Shown: positions 27,389 to 35,166, counted from the first letter of the stretch. The stretch is DNA of 64,000 nucleotides from Clostridiales bacterium (GCA_024691085.1 JAILNX010000021.1:1-64000), one strand, 5' to 3'. Numbers and translations: made by a program. The notes: generated by a model not told the origin, from the sequence alone.

Positions 27389-28232
27389 ACAGGTTCAACA
27401 GCACCAAGGCAGCGGCGATAAGGCCGAAGCCCACGTATTTGCGGGCGGAAAGCTTCTCCCTGAAGAGCAGAAGCCCCGCGATCCCGACCAGCACTATCGC
27501 GCCGATGTTGTAGATGGGGTAGACGACGACTGCGGGGATAGAGCCCAGGGACAGGAGCAGGAAACGGCTCGCGAAATAGTTGGGTACGCCTATCAGAACG
27601 CCGAACAGGATATCCTTCCACGAGATGGGTTTGCGCTTTATAACGGTCATCACGACCGCAGCCACGAACGCCGTCACGAAATTGAAGAACAGGAAATTGT
27701 CCTTAAGATCGGGCGAGCCCGCCTTGTCGTAGATGTTCGCCATGGACTCCGTAAGCCCGCTTACGACGAGGAGCAGAAGCAGGAATACGACGGTCTTTTT
27801 CGAACCCTTCTCCTTTTCGGACGGGGAAAGGTTGATTATGATTATCGCTGCGACGGCAATGACGAAGCCTAATATCTGAAACACGGACGGAGTTTCGCGG
27901 AACACTGCGACGGCCATTATCGCGGGGACGAGCACGCCGAGCTTCATAAACACGGTCGAAAGCATCACGCCGTTTTTCGAGATGTTGAACTTCATCAGCA
28001 CGAAGCAGGTCAGATACAGACAGCCGCTTATGAGCCCCAGTATCAGCGTGAAGGGCAGTCCCTCGCGGTAAACGAAAATGTTCTTGTCCTTCATGAACAG
28101 AAACGCGATCGTCGAACAGACGATGTAGTTCGACGCGAACATGGCGAAATTGTTTTTGATGTGCTTCTCGCCGAACCGCATTATGATCGCGACGGCGGAG
28201 CTTGCGAGCACCGCGAGTATCAGATAGAGCAT
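27387..28232 (-). CDS. DMT (EamA-type) transporter
   Basis: 281 residues with ten predicted membrane helices in two homologous halves, as in drug/metabolite transporters. The first half ends with VFRETPSVFQILGFVIAVAAI and the second with the parallel LLFREKLSARKYVGFGLIAAA, the conserved helix 4/9 to 5/10 pattern. The frame is open to 28457, but ATG 28232 is the family start and has AAAGGA upstream. Substrate unknown. Divergent to the GNAT gene. Confidence 0.9.
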   Translation of the reverse strand: MLYLILAVLASSAVAIIMRFGEKHIKNNFAMFASNYIVCSTIAFLFMKDKNIFVYREGLPFTLILGLISGCLYLTCFVLMKFNISKNGVMLSTVFMKLGVLVPAIMAVAVFRETPSVFQILGFVIAVAAIIIINLSPSEKEKGSKKTVVFLLLLLVVSGLTESMANIYDKAGSPDLKDNFLFFNFVTAFVAAVVMTVIKRKPISWKDILFGVLIGVPNYFASRFLLLSLGSIPAVVVYPIYNIGAIVLVGIAGLLLFREKLSARKYVGFGLIAAALVLLNL

Positions 28233-28305
28233 GGGATGAAAGTCCTTTTCGTATTTACCGGACAAGTATAGCATAAAACCGCGCGGATTGGAAGAGCGCG
28301 GGATA

Positions 28306-28334
28306 TTTACTTTCCTTAACAGACAGTATAGAAT
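28306..28334 (+). promoter_or_regulatory. Promoter of the GNAT gene
   Basis: TTTACT (28306-28311) and TAGAAT (28329-28334), 17 bases apart, 31 bases before the start codon. Confidence 0.55.
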
Positions 28335-28365
28335 AGGCTTATAAAACCTGCGAAGGGGGATCCGA

Positions 28366-28854
28366 ATGGTAATCGAGGAGCTGAAAAAAGAGGAGGCGGC
28401 GCTTGCCGCTCCGCTCGCCGCGCAGTTCAGGGTAAAGCTCAGAAGTTTCAAGGGCATTATCTCCGAGCCGGATATCCCTGCGGGGGAAGAGGAGCTTAAC
28501 GAATACCTCGGAATGGGGTATCCCGTTTACGTCGCCAGGGAGGAGGGGAAGCCCGTCGGGTACGCCGTCCTCCGCGTGGACGGGTACTGCGTGTGGGTGG
28601 AATCGCTGTTCGTGCTTGAGGAGTACAGGCGCCGCGGGATAGCTTCCGCGCTGTTCGACAGGGCCGAGGAGTATGCCGCGTCCATAGGCGAGGACACGGT
28701 CTACAACTATATCCACCCGAACAACGAGGCCGTGATAGCCTTCTTAAGGTCAAAGGGCTATTCCGTTCTGAACCTTATCGAGGTCAGAAAGCCCTACGCG
28801 GGCGAAAAGATCGAAGGCAAAGTCCGCGTCGGCGAAAACGAGTTTGACTATTGA
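28366..28854 (+). CDS. GNAT family N-acetyltransferase
   Basis: 162 residues. The acetyl-CoA-binding motif A is clear: VESLFVLEEYRRRGIASALF (about residues 78-97), followed by the motif B region YIHPNNEAVIAFLRSKGYSV. The substrate cannot be inferred. AAGGGGG lies eight bases before ATG 28366. The serine hydrolase gene starts 45 bases downstream, possibly in one transcript. Confidence 0.9.
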   Translation: MVIEELKKEEAALAAPLAAQFRVKLRSFKGIISEPDIPAGEEELNEYLGMGYPVYVAREEGKPVGYAVLRVDGYCVWVESLFVLEEYRRRGIASALFDRAEEYAASIGEDTVYNYIHPNNEAVIAFLRSKGYSVLNLIEVRKPYAGEKIEGKVRVGENEFDY

Positions 28855-28898
28855 GCCGCAAAGCGCTTCAAATACGAAGGAATGTGAGGGGCCGAAAT

Positions 28899-30278
28899 AT
28901 GAAAGGTAAAGCAGGCGTGAGAATGATCGCAAGGATATGCGTTTTGCTGCTGATCTTATGCATTTGCGCCGTATTCTTTGTGAAGCATTTCAATTTCAAA
29001 GAGTATTCGGCTGACGACATGCAGGCTTTTCTCGACGACATGTGCAAAAAGCTGGACGTGCCGGCTATGTCTGCCGCAGTCTGGGATCATGACAGAGAGA
29101 TCTATCTGAATCACAGCGACGGCGGCGAGATCGTTGACGAACACTCTTTGTATGAGCTGGCCTCCACGACAAAGGCGTTTACCGCGCTGGGGATCCTGCG
29201 GCTTAACGACAGCGGCCTTCTAAGCTTTGACGACCCTGTCCAGAAGTACATCCCGGAATTTAACCCGACGTATAAAGGGAGCGAAGTTGAGATCACGATC
29301 GGACAGCTTCTGAATCATTCGAGCGGGATACCGTGGTATGCGCTTGACCTGATACCGGAAGAAGAGTATAACCCGGGCGGTCTGAAGAAGAGCCTTTCCA
29401 GACTGTTCGACGTCGAGCTGAGCTTCGAGCCGGGAAGCAGGTTTGATTATTCCACTGTAAATTATGATTTCCTGGCTCTGGCAGCCGAGACGGTCACGGG
29501 CATGGGATACGAGGAATACATCAAAACGACTGTCCTTGACGAAGTCGGAATGACGGGATCCTATTTCCGTTCTGCTGCCGTCGAGGAGGGTGTGACGCAG
29601 GGAAACAGAACGGCGTTCCTCTCCTCGCGCCCGTACAACGCCCCGGTATACTACGGAAACACTGCCGCGGGATATCTGATCTCGAACACCGGCGACCTGA
29701 TGAAATGGATGAAGCAGGTCGATACCCTGTTCGATTTTGAGGATTATTCCGTGAGCGATCAAAACGGTTATTTCGCCGGCTGGTGGATAGAAGACGATCG
29801 CGTTCTGCACGGCGGGAACAATCCGAACTACTCGTCATACGTATTTGTGAATAGGGAAAGCCCGACGGGAGTCTTCGTGCTGTCGTCCAAAGCCGGAATG
29901 AGCGCCTGGTACGCCGCAGACGGACTGTATCGGATGCTGGAGGGAGAGACCGTCGGGAAAGGCCTTTGGATCGACTGCGGCTACAGCGACCTGGAGGATG
30001 CGCTGTTCCTGATAGTTCCCTTGCTGCTGCTCTATGTGTTACTGTGGATCCCCGCGGATTCAAAGGGAAGAGCGATCGTCCGTCTGGCTTCCGGCGCTGT
30101 GATATTGATCGGGGTCCCGCTCCTGCTTTGCGTTTTGCCGGTAGGATTGCGCTTCGGCGTCGTCTGGCTTCCCGGCAGTTTTCTGTTCCTTTTCGGTTTT
30201 ATCCTGACTTTTGCGGTCTATCTGATCGTAAGGAGCGCGGTGTTTTTCCATAAAAACAAAAAAGCGACCTCGGCGTGA
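28899..30278 (+). CDS. Beta-lactamase-fold serine hydrolase, membrane anchored
   Basis: About 459 residues. An N-terminal signal/anchor helix (about 10-30) is followed by a class C beta-lactamase/penicillin-binding-like domain with STTK as the SxxK catalytic motif (ELASTTKAFTALGI) and YSTVNYDF as the YxN motif. The C-terminus has three hydrophobic helices (about 365-450). Such proteins act as peptidases, esterases or cell-wall enzymes; a true beta-lactamase is unlikely. The frame is open from 28851, but ATG 28899 has GAGGGG upstream and puts the signal helix at the N-terminus. Confidence 0.88.
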   Translation: MKGKAGVRMIARICVLLLILCICAVFFVKHFNFKEYSADDMQAFLDDMCKKLDVPAMSAAVWDHDREIYLNHSDGGEIVDEHSLYELASTTKAFTALGILRLNDSGLLSFDDPVQKYIPEFNPTYKGSEVEITIGQLLNHSSGIPWYALDLIPEEEYNPGGLKKSLSRLFDVELSFEPGSRFDYSTVNYDFLALAAETVTGMGYEEYIKTTVLDEVGMTGSYFRSAAVEEGVTQGNRTAFLSSRPYNAPVYYGNTAAGYLISNTGDLMKWMKQVDTLFDFEDYSVSDQNGYFAGWWIEDDRVLHGGNNPNYSSYVFVNRESPTGVFVLSSKAGMSAWYAADGLYRMLEGETVGKGLWIDCGYSDLEDALFLIVPLLLLYVLLWIPADSKGRAIVRLASGAVILIGVPLLLCVLPVGLRFGVVWLPGSFLFLFGFILTFAVYLIVRSAVFFHKNKKATSA

Positions 30279-30334
30279 GAACGCCGTCCGCATAAGAGGT
30301 GTTCCGCCGGATCGAATACTGACGAAGGCTTGCG

Positions 30335-30643
30335 TTATTCCCGCAAATGCTTTTTTCCCGATCCCGTGTCCGAGACCGAATCGGTGATCACGGTCAGCAC
30401 GTCGTTCTTTACGTAAAGAAAGCCCCCGGAAACGGCTGCGTAGAACGCCTCCGCGCTGTTTTCTTTCGCCCTGATCGGCGAGTTCTCCTCAAGTGCGATC
30501 ACGGCGGGGACATGCCCGCGCCTTATGCCAACACTTCCGCCGGCATCTTCCCCCGCGCCGCGGGCGAAGACCGTTACGGAATCGCAGCCGACGGGAGGAT
30601 TTTCGCCCGTCGGGGTTATTATTTTGAGTGTCAGCGCGCTCAT
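30335..30643 (-). CDS. Orphan F1-ATPase epsilon subunit-like protein
   Basis: 102 residues resembling the N-terminal beta-sandwich of ATP synthase epsilon: LTLKIITPTGE at the start, then GSVGIRRGHVPAVIALEENS, which matches the conserved GxxGIxxxHxPxxxxL region, and GGFLYVKNDVLTVIT. The C-terminal helical hairpin of normal epsilon (about 135 residues) is missing. No other ATP synthase gene is present. There is no ribosome binding site, and the ATG directly follows a TAA in its own frame. The recombinase frame overlaps its 5' part by 155 bases. It may be the remnant of an atp operon cut by the neighbouring element. Confidence 0.6.
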   Translation of the reverse strand: MSALTLKIITPTGENPPVGCDSVTVFARGAGEDAGGSVGIRRGHVPAVIALEENSPIRAKENSAEAFYAAVSGGFLYVKNDVLTVITDSVSDTGSGKKHLRE

Positions 30644-32408
30644 TTACGCATCCGTGCTTTCTCAATAGGGGGAGAGGAAGGCCTCCCCGCTTCGGGAATA
30701 ATAAAAGTGTTAAAGACTGCGAGAAAGCCGCGGCTTTCTCGCGAGCTGAGCCTTTGCTCAGCTCGGGGCTCGGTCTTGCTCGCCTTCGGTCACGTGCGAT
30801 CCGGGACGGGGCTCGTCTTGCTCGCCTTCGGCGAGCTTCGGTCACTTGATTTCGTCCACCGGACGAAATCTGCGCTTCGAGCCCCTGCTTCGTTAAGTGT
30901 ACCAAAAGAAGTGGCTCCCATTTGGGAGCCACTTCTTTTGGTACAGATGCACCCGATGTATCCGAACCCAAGCCCGATTCCTCGAGCTCGGCGAAGGTTA
31001 CTGTTTTTGTTCCGTCCCGGAAGTTAAAGACGAATGTGATCCTGTCATCGTAGAGGTAGATCGCGTTCACGAAGCTGTCGATGAGCCTGCGCCTGTGCTC
31101 GAGCTTCTTCGTGTCGTACTTGCGCATACGCTCGAACCAGAACAGGAAATGCTCCCTTGTGAAAAGCGGCGGTCGGAGCAGTTCCTTGTGGGCAAGCAGC
31201 GTTTCGAGCTCCTTCTTGCTCTGTTCAAACTCCCAAAGCCGCTGCTTCGTCGATTCAGTGATGATCCCCTGCTGGAACGCGTTCAGAAGATTGCCGATAC
31301 CCTTTTCGACCTCCGAGAGCTGTTTCCTGAGCAGGGGAATCGCCTCGTTTTCCTTTCCCTGACGCTCGACGCCCATGTCGGCGAGGCGCTTTATCAGCTC
31401 GTCGTCCCAGAGTATTTTCTTGATCTGATCGATCACAACATCCTCGATCCATTCCTTGCGGACGGATCTTTTGTCGCACCCGCGATGATACTTTACGCTC
31501 ACGCATTTGTAGTAACGGTGAACTACGCCGGTGTGGCTGTGTCCCGATTCGCCTGCCATGTAGCACCTGCATTTACCGCAGAACAGCTTGGTCGTCAGAA
31601 GGTATTCCTCGTCGGCCTTGAAGTGCGCCGCACTCTTTTTCGTCTGCTTCAGCTTCTCCTGCACCCGCTCAAAAAGCTCTTCGGGGACTATCGCGGGAAT
31701 ACCGTGCGGGACGGTCACGTCGCGGTATTTGTATTCGCCGATGTACTTCCTGTTGTGCAGCATTCGCGCAACACTGTTGCCGTCCATCTTGCCGCCGCGA
31801 CAGGTGCGCATTCCGGCGAGATTCAGCATGTCGCAGACCTCGCGCATGTTCTTTCCGTTCGCGTAATCGGTAAACGCCCTGAGCACGAGCGGAGCCGTGA
31901 CCGGGTCGATCTGATAATGCTGCTCGCTGTCGATGACAAATCCGACCGGGACGTTGCCGCCGTTGTGCTTGCATTTCAGCGCGTTTTCGGTGAGCCCTCT
32001 CAGCACCTTTACGGCAAGCTCCTCTGAATAATACTGTGCCATTCCTTCGAGCAGGGATTCCAGAAGTATGCCTTCGGGACCGTCCGAGATCGCTTCCGTC
32101 GCCGATACGACGCGCACACCGTTGTTGCGGAGCATACGCTTGTAATGCGCGGAATCGTACTTGTCGCGCGCGAATCTGTCGAGCTTCCAGACGAGTATCA
32201 CTTCAAACCTTTTGCTTGCGCTGTCCTTTATCATCCGTTGAAAATCGGGACGGTTGTCCGTCTTCGCGGACAGCGCGCGGTCGATGTAGGTTTCGATGAT
32301 CTCGATGCCGTTCTTCGCAGCAAACGCTTTGCACTCGCGGAGCTGTCCCTCGATGGATTCCTCGCGCTGATTGTCGCTCGAATACCTCGCGTAGATAACG
32401 CCTTTCAT
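30489..32408 (-). CDS. Large serine recombinase
   Basis: 639 codons from ATG 32408, which has GGAGG upstream. The N-terminal resolvase domain starts with VIYARYSSDNQREESIEGQL; its YARYSS holds the nucleophilic serine. The recombinase domain (about 160-270) and a zinc ribbon with CGKCRCYMAGE and a later CDKRSV (about 295-345) follow, then a coiled-coil region. Such proteins move or integrate elements without a tyrosine integrase. The family-like part ends near residue 490 (base about 30940). The last 150 codons run through the hairpin cluster and into the epsilon-like gene and are Arg-rich, so the original stop seems to have been lost. The frame upstream of 32408 is not translated in the usual family. 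Confidence 0.88.
   Translation of the reverse strand: MKGVIYARYSSDNQREESIEGQLRECKAFAAKNGIEIIETYIDRALSAKTDNRPDFQRMIKDSASKRFEVILVWKLDRFARDKYDSAHYKRMLRNNGVRVVSATEAISDGPEGILLESLLEGMAQYYSEELAVKVLRGLTENALKCKHNGGNVPVGFVIDSEQHYQIDPVTAPLVLRAFTDYANGKNMREVCDMLNLAGMRTCRGGKMDGNSVARMLHNRKYIGEYKYRDVTVPHGIPAIVPEELFERVQEKLKQTKKSAAHFKADEEYLLTTKLFCGKCRCYMAGESGHSHTGVVHRYYKCVSVKYHRGCDKRSVRKEWIEDVVIDQIKKILWDDELIKRLADMGVERQGKENEAIPLLRKQLSEVEKGIGNLLNAFQQGIITESTKQRLWEFEQSKKELETLLAHKELLRPPLFTREHFLFWFERMRKYDTKKLEHRRRLIDSFVNAIYLYDDRITFVFNFRDGTKTVTFAELEESGLGSDTSGASVPKEVAPKWEPLLLVHLTKQGLEAQISSGGRNQVTEARRRRARRAPSRIARDRRRARPSPELSKGSAREKAAAFSQSLTLLLFPKRGGLPLPLLRKHGCVNERADTQNNNPDGRKSSRRLRFRNGLRPRRGGRCRRKCWHKARACPRRDRT
30721..30944. 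repeat. Cluster of perfect hairpins, possible structured RNA or repeat element
   Basis: Five strong palindromes lie in 224 bases. They are a 20-base perfect palindrome (30721-30740), a 10-bp stem (30742-30765), a 7-bp stem (30820-30836), a 10-bp stem (30848-30870) and a 22-bp stem with a TT loop (30899-30944). The third and fourth are enclosed by an outer stem, GGGGCTCG (30808-30815) with CGAGCCCC (30878-30885). The last palindrome could end the recombinase transcript. See findings. Confidence 0.75.
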
Positions 32409-32441
32409 TCTCTTTAACACCTCCCTCCCGTGAGTTTCACT

Positions 32442-32516
32442 GCGGGGTTTCAGGGTTCTCCCTGACAAGCAGTACGGAAAGTGGGTACACTTTCCAGTGC
32501 TTGCCGAGACAGTGCC
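32442..32516 (-). ncRNA. Structured leader motif, copy 1 (recombinase mRNA)
   Basis: In minus orientation: GGCACTG, CAAGCA, a hairpin GGAAAGTG/CACTTTCC, TGCTTG closing the outer stem, then the hairpin TCAGGG/CCCTGA and a final ACCCCGC. It is in the 5' leader of the recombinase, 33 bases before the start codon and downstream of its promoter. Copy 2 shares the conserved parts but has a different apical stem that still pairs perfectly. Confidence 0.65.
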
Positions 32517-32539
32517 GTTTCCAAATTCCCCGTGCGGGT

Positions 32540-32568
32540 ATAATACCATATTCAATCGGGAATGTCCA
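32540..32568 (-). promoter_or_regulatory. Promoter of the recombinase
   Basis: On the minus strand TGGACA (32568-32563) and TATTAT (32545-32540) are 17 bases apart. The leader of about 125 bases contains motif copy 1. Confidence 0.6.
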
Positions 32569-32620
32569 CGCTGAACCGTTATGTTCGTTCTTTCAATCAT
32601 CCTCTCCGCGTCAATCCCCG

Positions 32621-32649
32621 TTGCTCTTTCTCAGCCTGTTTGGTATAAT
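32621..32649 (+). promoter_or_regulatory. Promoter of the 142-residue gene
   Basis: TTGCTC (32621-32626) and TATAAT (32644-32649) are 17 bases apart. The leader of about 120 bases contains motif copy 2. The stretch between the divergent promoters (32569-32620) holds nothing recognisable. Confidence 0.6.
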
Positions 32650-32693
32650 TGCTTCGGGATATAAACCGACTGAAAGAGTATCGCATGATGGGC

Positions 32694-32764
32694 GGCACTG
32701 CCTTCACAAGCAAAGTATTTGGCATGCCAAATACTGCTTGTCAGGGAGAGCCCTGAGGCCCCGC
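32694..32764 (+). ncRNA. Structured leader motif, copy 2
   Basis: GGCACTG, CAAGC, a 22-base perfect palindrome AGTATTTGG...CCAAATACT, GCTTG, hairpin TCAGGG-AGAG-CCCTGA and GGCCCCGC. It ends 14 bases before the start codon of the downstream gene. It is inverted relative to copy 1 and shares the string TGCTTGTCAGGGAGA. Confidence 0.65.
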
Positions 32765-32778
32765 GAACGGAGTAAAGC

Positions 32779-33207
32779 ATGAAAGATGATTTGTTAAAAC
32801 AGTATTCGATATTCGAGGTGAAAAGAGCACTTTCGGAGGTCGAAAGAGAATACGGACGCGAGCAGGTCGAGCACATAGTCGGCAGGGATCGAGCCGAGGA
32901 GATCGACCGCGAATTTGAAAAAGAGATCGCTCTGCGGGTCGAGCCATATTGGAAGAATATTCTGGCTTACGAGCGAGGCGGTTTTTTCACGCAGGCGTTT
33001 TTGAGACTGAAATACTCCCTGAGAAGCAAGAGCGGTGAATGCGGCGTTCCTCAAAGCGTACTCGAAGCCATAGTCGATGATATGATGCCCGATATCCGCG
33101 CCTTCTTTGAATCCGAGGAGGGCATGCGCGAGTTTGAGGAGTGGAAGAAAACGCGCGAGCTGAAACAAGCTGAAAAGGAAACAAAATCCACGCAAAAAAA
33201 GCAGTGA
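32779..33207 (+). CDS. Unknown charged 142-residue protein, divergent from the recombinase
   Basis: Not recognised. The protein is highly charged and predicted to be mainly helical, with a C-terminal Lys/Glu-rich tail (about 112-142). No membrane segment, cysteine cluster or known DNA-binding motif is evident. ATG 32779 has CGGAG eight bases upstream. It has the same kind of promoter and structured leader as the divergent recombinase, so both genes are probably controlled together and belong to one mobile element. Confidence 0.7.
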   Translation: MKDDLLKQYSIFEVKRALSEVEREYGREQVEHIVGRDRAEEIDREFEKEIALRVEPYWKNILAYERGGFFTQAFLRLKYSLRSKSGECGVPQSVLEAIVDDMMPDIRAFFESEEGMREFEEWKKTRELKQAEKETKSTQKKQ

Positions 33208-33223
33208 TCCATTAGCTTTTTCA

Positions 33224-33248
33224 ACTTCTGCACCAGTGGTGCAGAAGT
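33224..33248. repeat. Palindrome ACTTCTGCACC/GGTGCAGAAGT
   Basis: 11-base arms with an AGT loop, 17 bases after the stop of the 142-residue gene. The core CTGCACCAGTG(G/T)TGCAG recurs in the terminator at 33334. Confidence 0.65.
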
Positions 33249-33333
33249 CGGATCTCCAAACAAATGACCGAAATTATGCGTTTGAAACCATAACAGAGTT
33301 TTTCAAAAAAATCAAGTAAATGTATGGATTTTC

Positions 33334-33362
33334 AAAAACCTGCACCAGTGTTGCAGGTTTTT
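33334..33362. terminator. Bidirectional terminator at the end of the nuclease-like gene
   Basis: AAAAACCTGCA and TGCAGGTTTTT form an 11-base stem with a seven-base loop, flanked by T runs on both strands. It ends at the stop codon of the minus-strand gene. Confidence 0.75.
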
Positions 33363-34156
33363 CATTTATAACTTCTCTTCGTTAAATCATAAAGTGTGTA
33401 CCGCTCAGAAAATGAAATTGGCTCATTCTCTTCATCAAGGTCGATTCCGTACTTTTTCAGCTCATCGAATAACATCTTCCCTTCGTCACAAACAGGAAGT
33501 GCACTGATTGTGTGAACTAATTGATCTATTGAAGTTCGTTTTTTTGCGCAAAAATCGTCGCAGTAATAAATCCATTTATTTCCGTCAATATAGATTATGC
33601 TTGATATTCCTATGAAGAATAAATCGGTGAAAATGGCATTGTACTGACTTGCTCTTATAATATAGCACTTATACATAATACGCGCTTCATCCTTGCCCAT
33701 CGAAAAGGGCAAATAAACACATAAGATATTTCTCCGAAACTTTGAATAATTGCCGTTTAGAAGTTTCAGTTTGTTTTCACATCTATCAACAACAGGTTTT
33801 GCAAAAAAAGAGTCGGCCCTTGGGTCGTCACTTTCAAGTCTCCCGTAGAAGCTATACATTTCAACCGAACTCAAAGTCTGTTCCTGTGATACTGTTATTC
33901 TCTTTTCGTGTTTTTTTAATCTCTTCTTAGGAATGGTATTAACAGGTTTTCCGAGATACTCGTTTGAAAAAGCCTTTGCATCCCCGTCGGCTTTTGATTC
34001 GGCTCGTACAACCTCTATCCCGAAATCCGAAGAATAGTTCTGCCAATCAGGACTTTCGCCTTTCAGAGTACCTTTCAGTGGTACGAGATCAGGCAGGAAC
34101 TTGTTTATGACGAGCAATGCATATAGTTCATATTCCAATTTATTAAAACTGCTCAT
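33362..34156 (-). CDS. Unknown protein coupled to DUF1016, possible nuclease
   Basis: 264 residues, not assigned to a family. The N-terminal region has SPDWQNYSSDFGIEVVRAES (about residues 34-53): an Asp followed some residues later by the hydrophobic E-V-V strand resembles the D...ExK core of restriction-endonuclease folds, although the final Lys is not in the usual place. A basic stretch, PKKRLKKHEKRITV, follows. The start overlaps the DUF1016 stop (ATGA), so translation is coupled. The gene is visibly richer in A+T than the chromosome around the island, which suggests transfer. Confidence 0.65.
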   Translation of the reverse strand: MSSFNKLEYELYALLVINKFLPDLVPLKGTLKGESPDWQNYSSDFGIEVVRAESKADGDAKAFSNEYLGKPVNTIPKKRLKKHEKRITVSQEQTLSSVEMYSFYGRLESDDPRADSFFAKPVVDRCENKLKLLNGNYSKFRRNILCVYLPFSMGKDEARIMYKCYIIRASQYNAIFTDLFFIGISSIIYIDGNKWIYYCDDFCAKKRTSIDQLVHTISALPVCDEGKMLFDELKKYGIDLDEENEPISFSERYTLYDLTKRSYK

Positions 34157-35166
34157 GGCGCAAACTTTTTACTATCCTCCGTCTCGGCAATCACGGTTAT
34201 CTCGCGCAGTTTTTCTTCGAGAAGTTTTTTGTCCGGCAGTTTCAGAGTATAATCCGCCACCATTGCGGGAGAAAGACTGCCGCTTAGCGCATATTCAACT
34301 ACGGTATCGTCCTTGTAGGTACACAGGATCAAACCAACACTTGGGTTTTCGTTCGGCTTCTTTACGTCCCTGTTCAGTGCTTCAAGATAGAAGTTGAGCT
34401 GACCAAGATGCTCCGGCTTGAATTTGCCGACCTTGAGCTCGACCGCGACAAGGCAGGACAGCGCGCGGTTGTAGAAGAGGAGGTCGAGATAGAAATCGGT
34501 ATTTCCGACCTGAATACGGTACTCCTCGCCCATGAAAGAGAAGTCCTTGCCGAATTCCAGAATAAACCGTTTCAAATTCGCAATAATGGATCTTCTCAGA
34601 TCCTTTTCCTTGTAATCATCGGGGATATCAAGGAACTCCAGCACATACGAATCCCGAAGCGCGCCGACTGCCGGATGCTTTTCGATAAGGCTCTTGTTTT
34701 TATCGGCAGAAATCATCGTGCGCTCAAAAAGCATGCTTTCTATCTGCCTTTCTAGCTCGCGCTTTGTATAGCCGTTCGCTATGCAGAGCCTTAGATAAAA
34801 CTCCTTCGCCTCGTCTGTTCGGCAGGCGATCATTATAACCAAATTATTAGTCCATGTAATTTCTCTCACCAGCGGTGAGAGATTCGGCTTGTCACGGTAC
34901 GTTTCGAAAAATTGCTTCATCCTCCAAAGATTTTGCGCCGAAAAGCCGCTTGCGGAAGGATAAGCGTTTTTCAAATAATCAGAGAATTCCTGTACGACGC
35001 TTTTTCCCCAGCCGTCCTCATCGGATTTGAGGCTAAGGTATTCGCCGATCTTCCAATACATTTCGATCATTTCGGAATTGACCGCTTTTATCGCCCGCGC
35101 CTTCGACTGCTCGATGATCTCGATTATCGGCTCGAAGGCAGTGCTGTATTTAATAATGTCTGACAT
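34153..35166 (-). CDS. DUF1016 (YhcG) family PD-(D/E)xK nuclease
   Basis: About 337 residues. The N-terminal DUF1016_N part has MYWKIGEYLSLK, FSAQNLWRMKQFF and LVREITWTNNLVIM. The C-terminal nuclease part has FSFMGEEYRIQVGNTDFYLDLLFYN and LVAVELKVGKFKPEHLGQL, which give the D...ExK active site. YhcG-type genes sit in defence islands, often beside type I restriction genes, and resemble the RmuC and Holliday-junction nuclease superfamily. ATG 35166 has AGGAGA eight bases upstream and is preferred to the start of the open frame at 35208. hsdS fragments lie 220 bases upstream. Confidence 0.93.
   Translation of the reverse strand: MSDIIKYSTAFEPIIEIIEQSKARAIKAVNSEMIEMYWKIGEYLSLKSDEDGWGKSVVQEFSDYLKNAYPSASGFSAQNLWRMKQFFETYRDKPNLSPLVREITWTNNLVIMIACRTDEAKEFYLRLCIANGYTKRELERQIESMLFERTMISADKNKSLIEKHPAVGALRDSYVLEFLDIPDDYKEKDLRRSIIANLKRFILEFGKDFSFMGEEYRIQVGNTDFYLDLLFYNRALSCLVAVELKVGKFKPEHLGQLNFYLEALNRDVKKPNENPSVGLILCTYKDDTVVEYALSGSLSPAMVADYTLKLPDKKLLEEKLREITVIAETEDSKKFAP

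Noticed and set aside
30874..30904. TTCGAGCCCCTG and GTGTACCA as a displaced tRNA-Lys 3' end (attachment site)
   Set aside because: The match is interrupted and in the opposite orientation, and TTCGAGCCCC is explained by the outer stem of the hairpin cluster.
30347..31027. Plus-strand 226-codon frame across the hairpin cluster
   Set aside because: No homology or ribosome binding site; it reads through palindromes and antisense to the recombinase and epsilon-like genes.
32442..32764. Invertible promoter switch flanked by the inverted leader copies
   Set aside because: The segment carries divergent promoters on both sides, so inversion would change little, and the apical stems of the copies are not identical as a recombination site would need.
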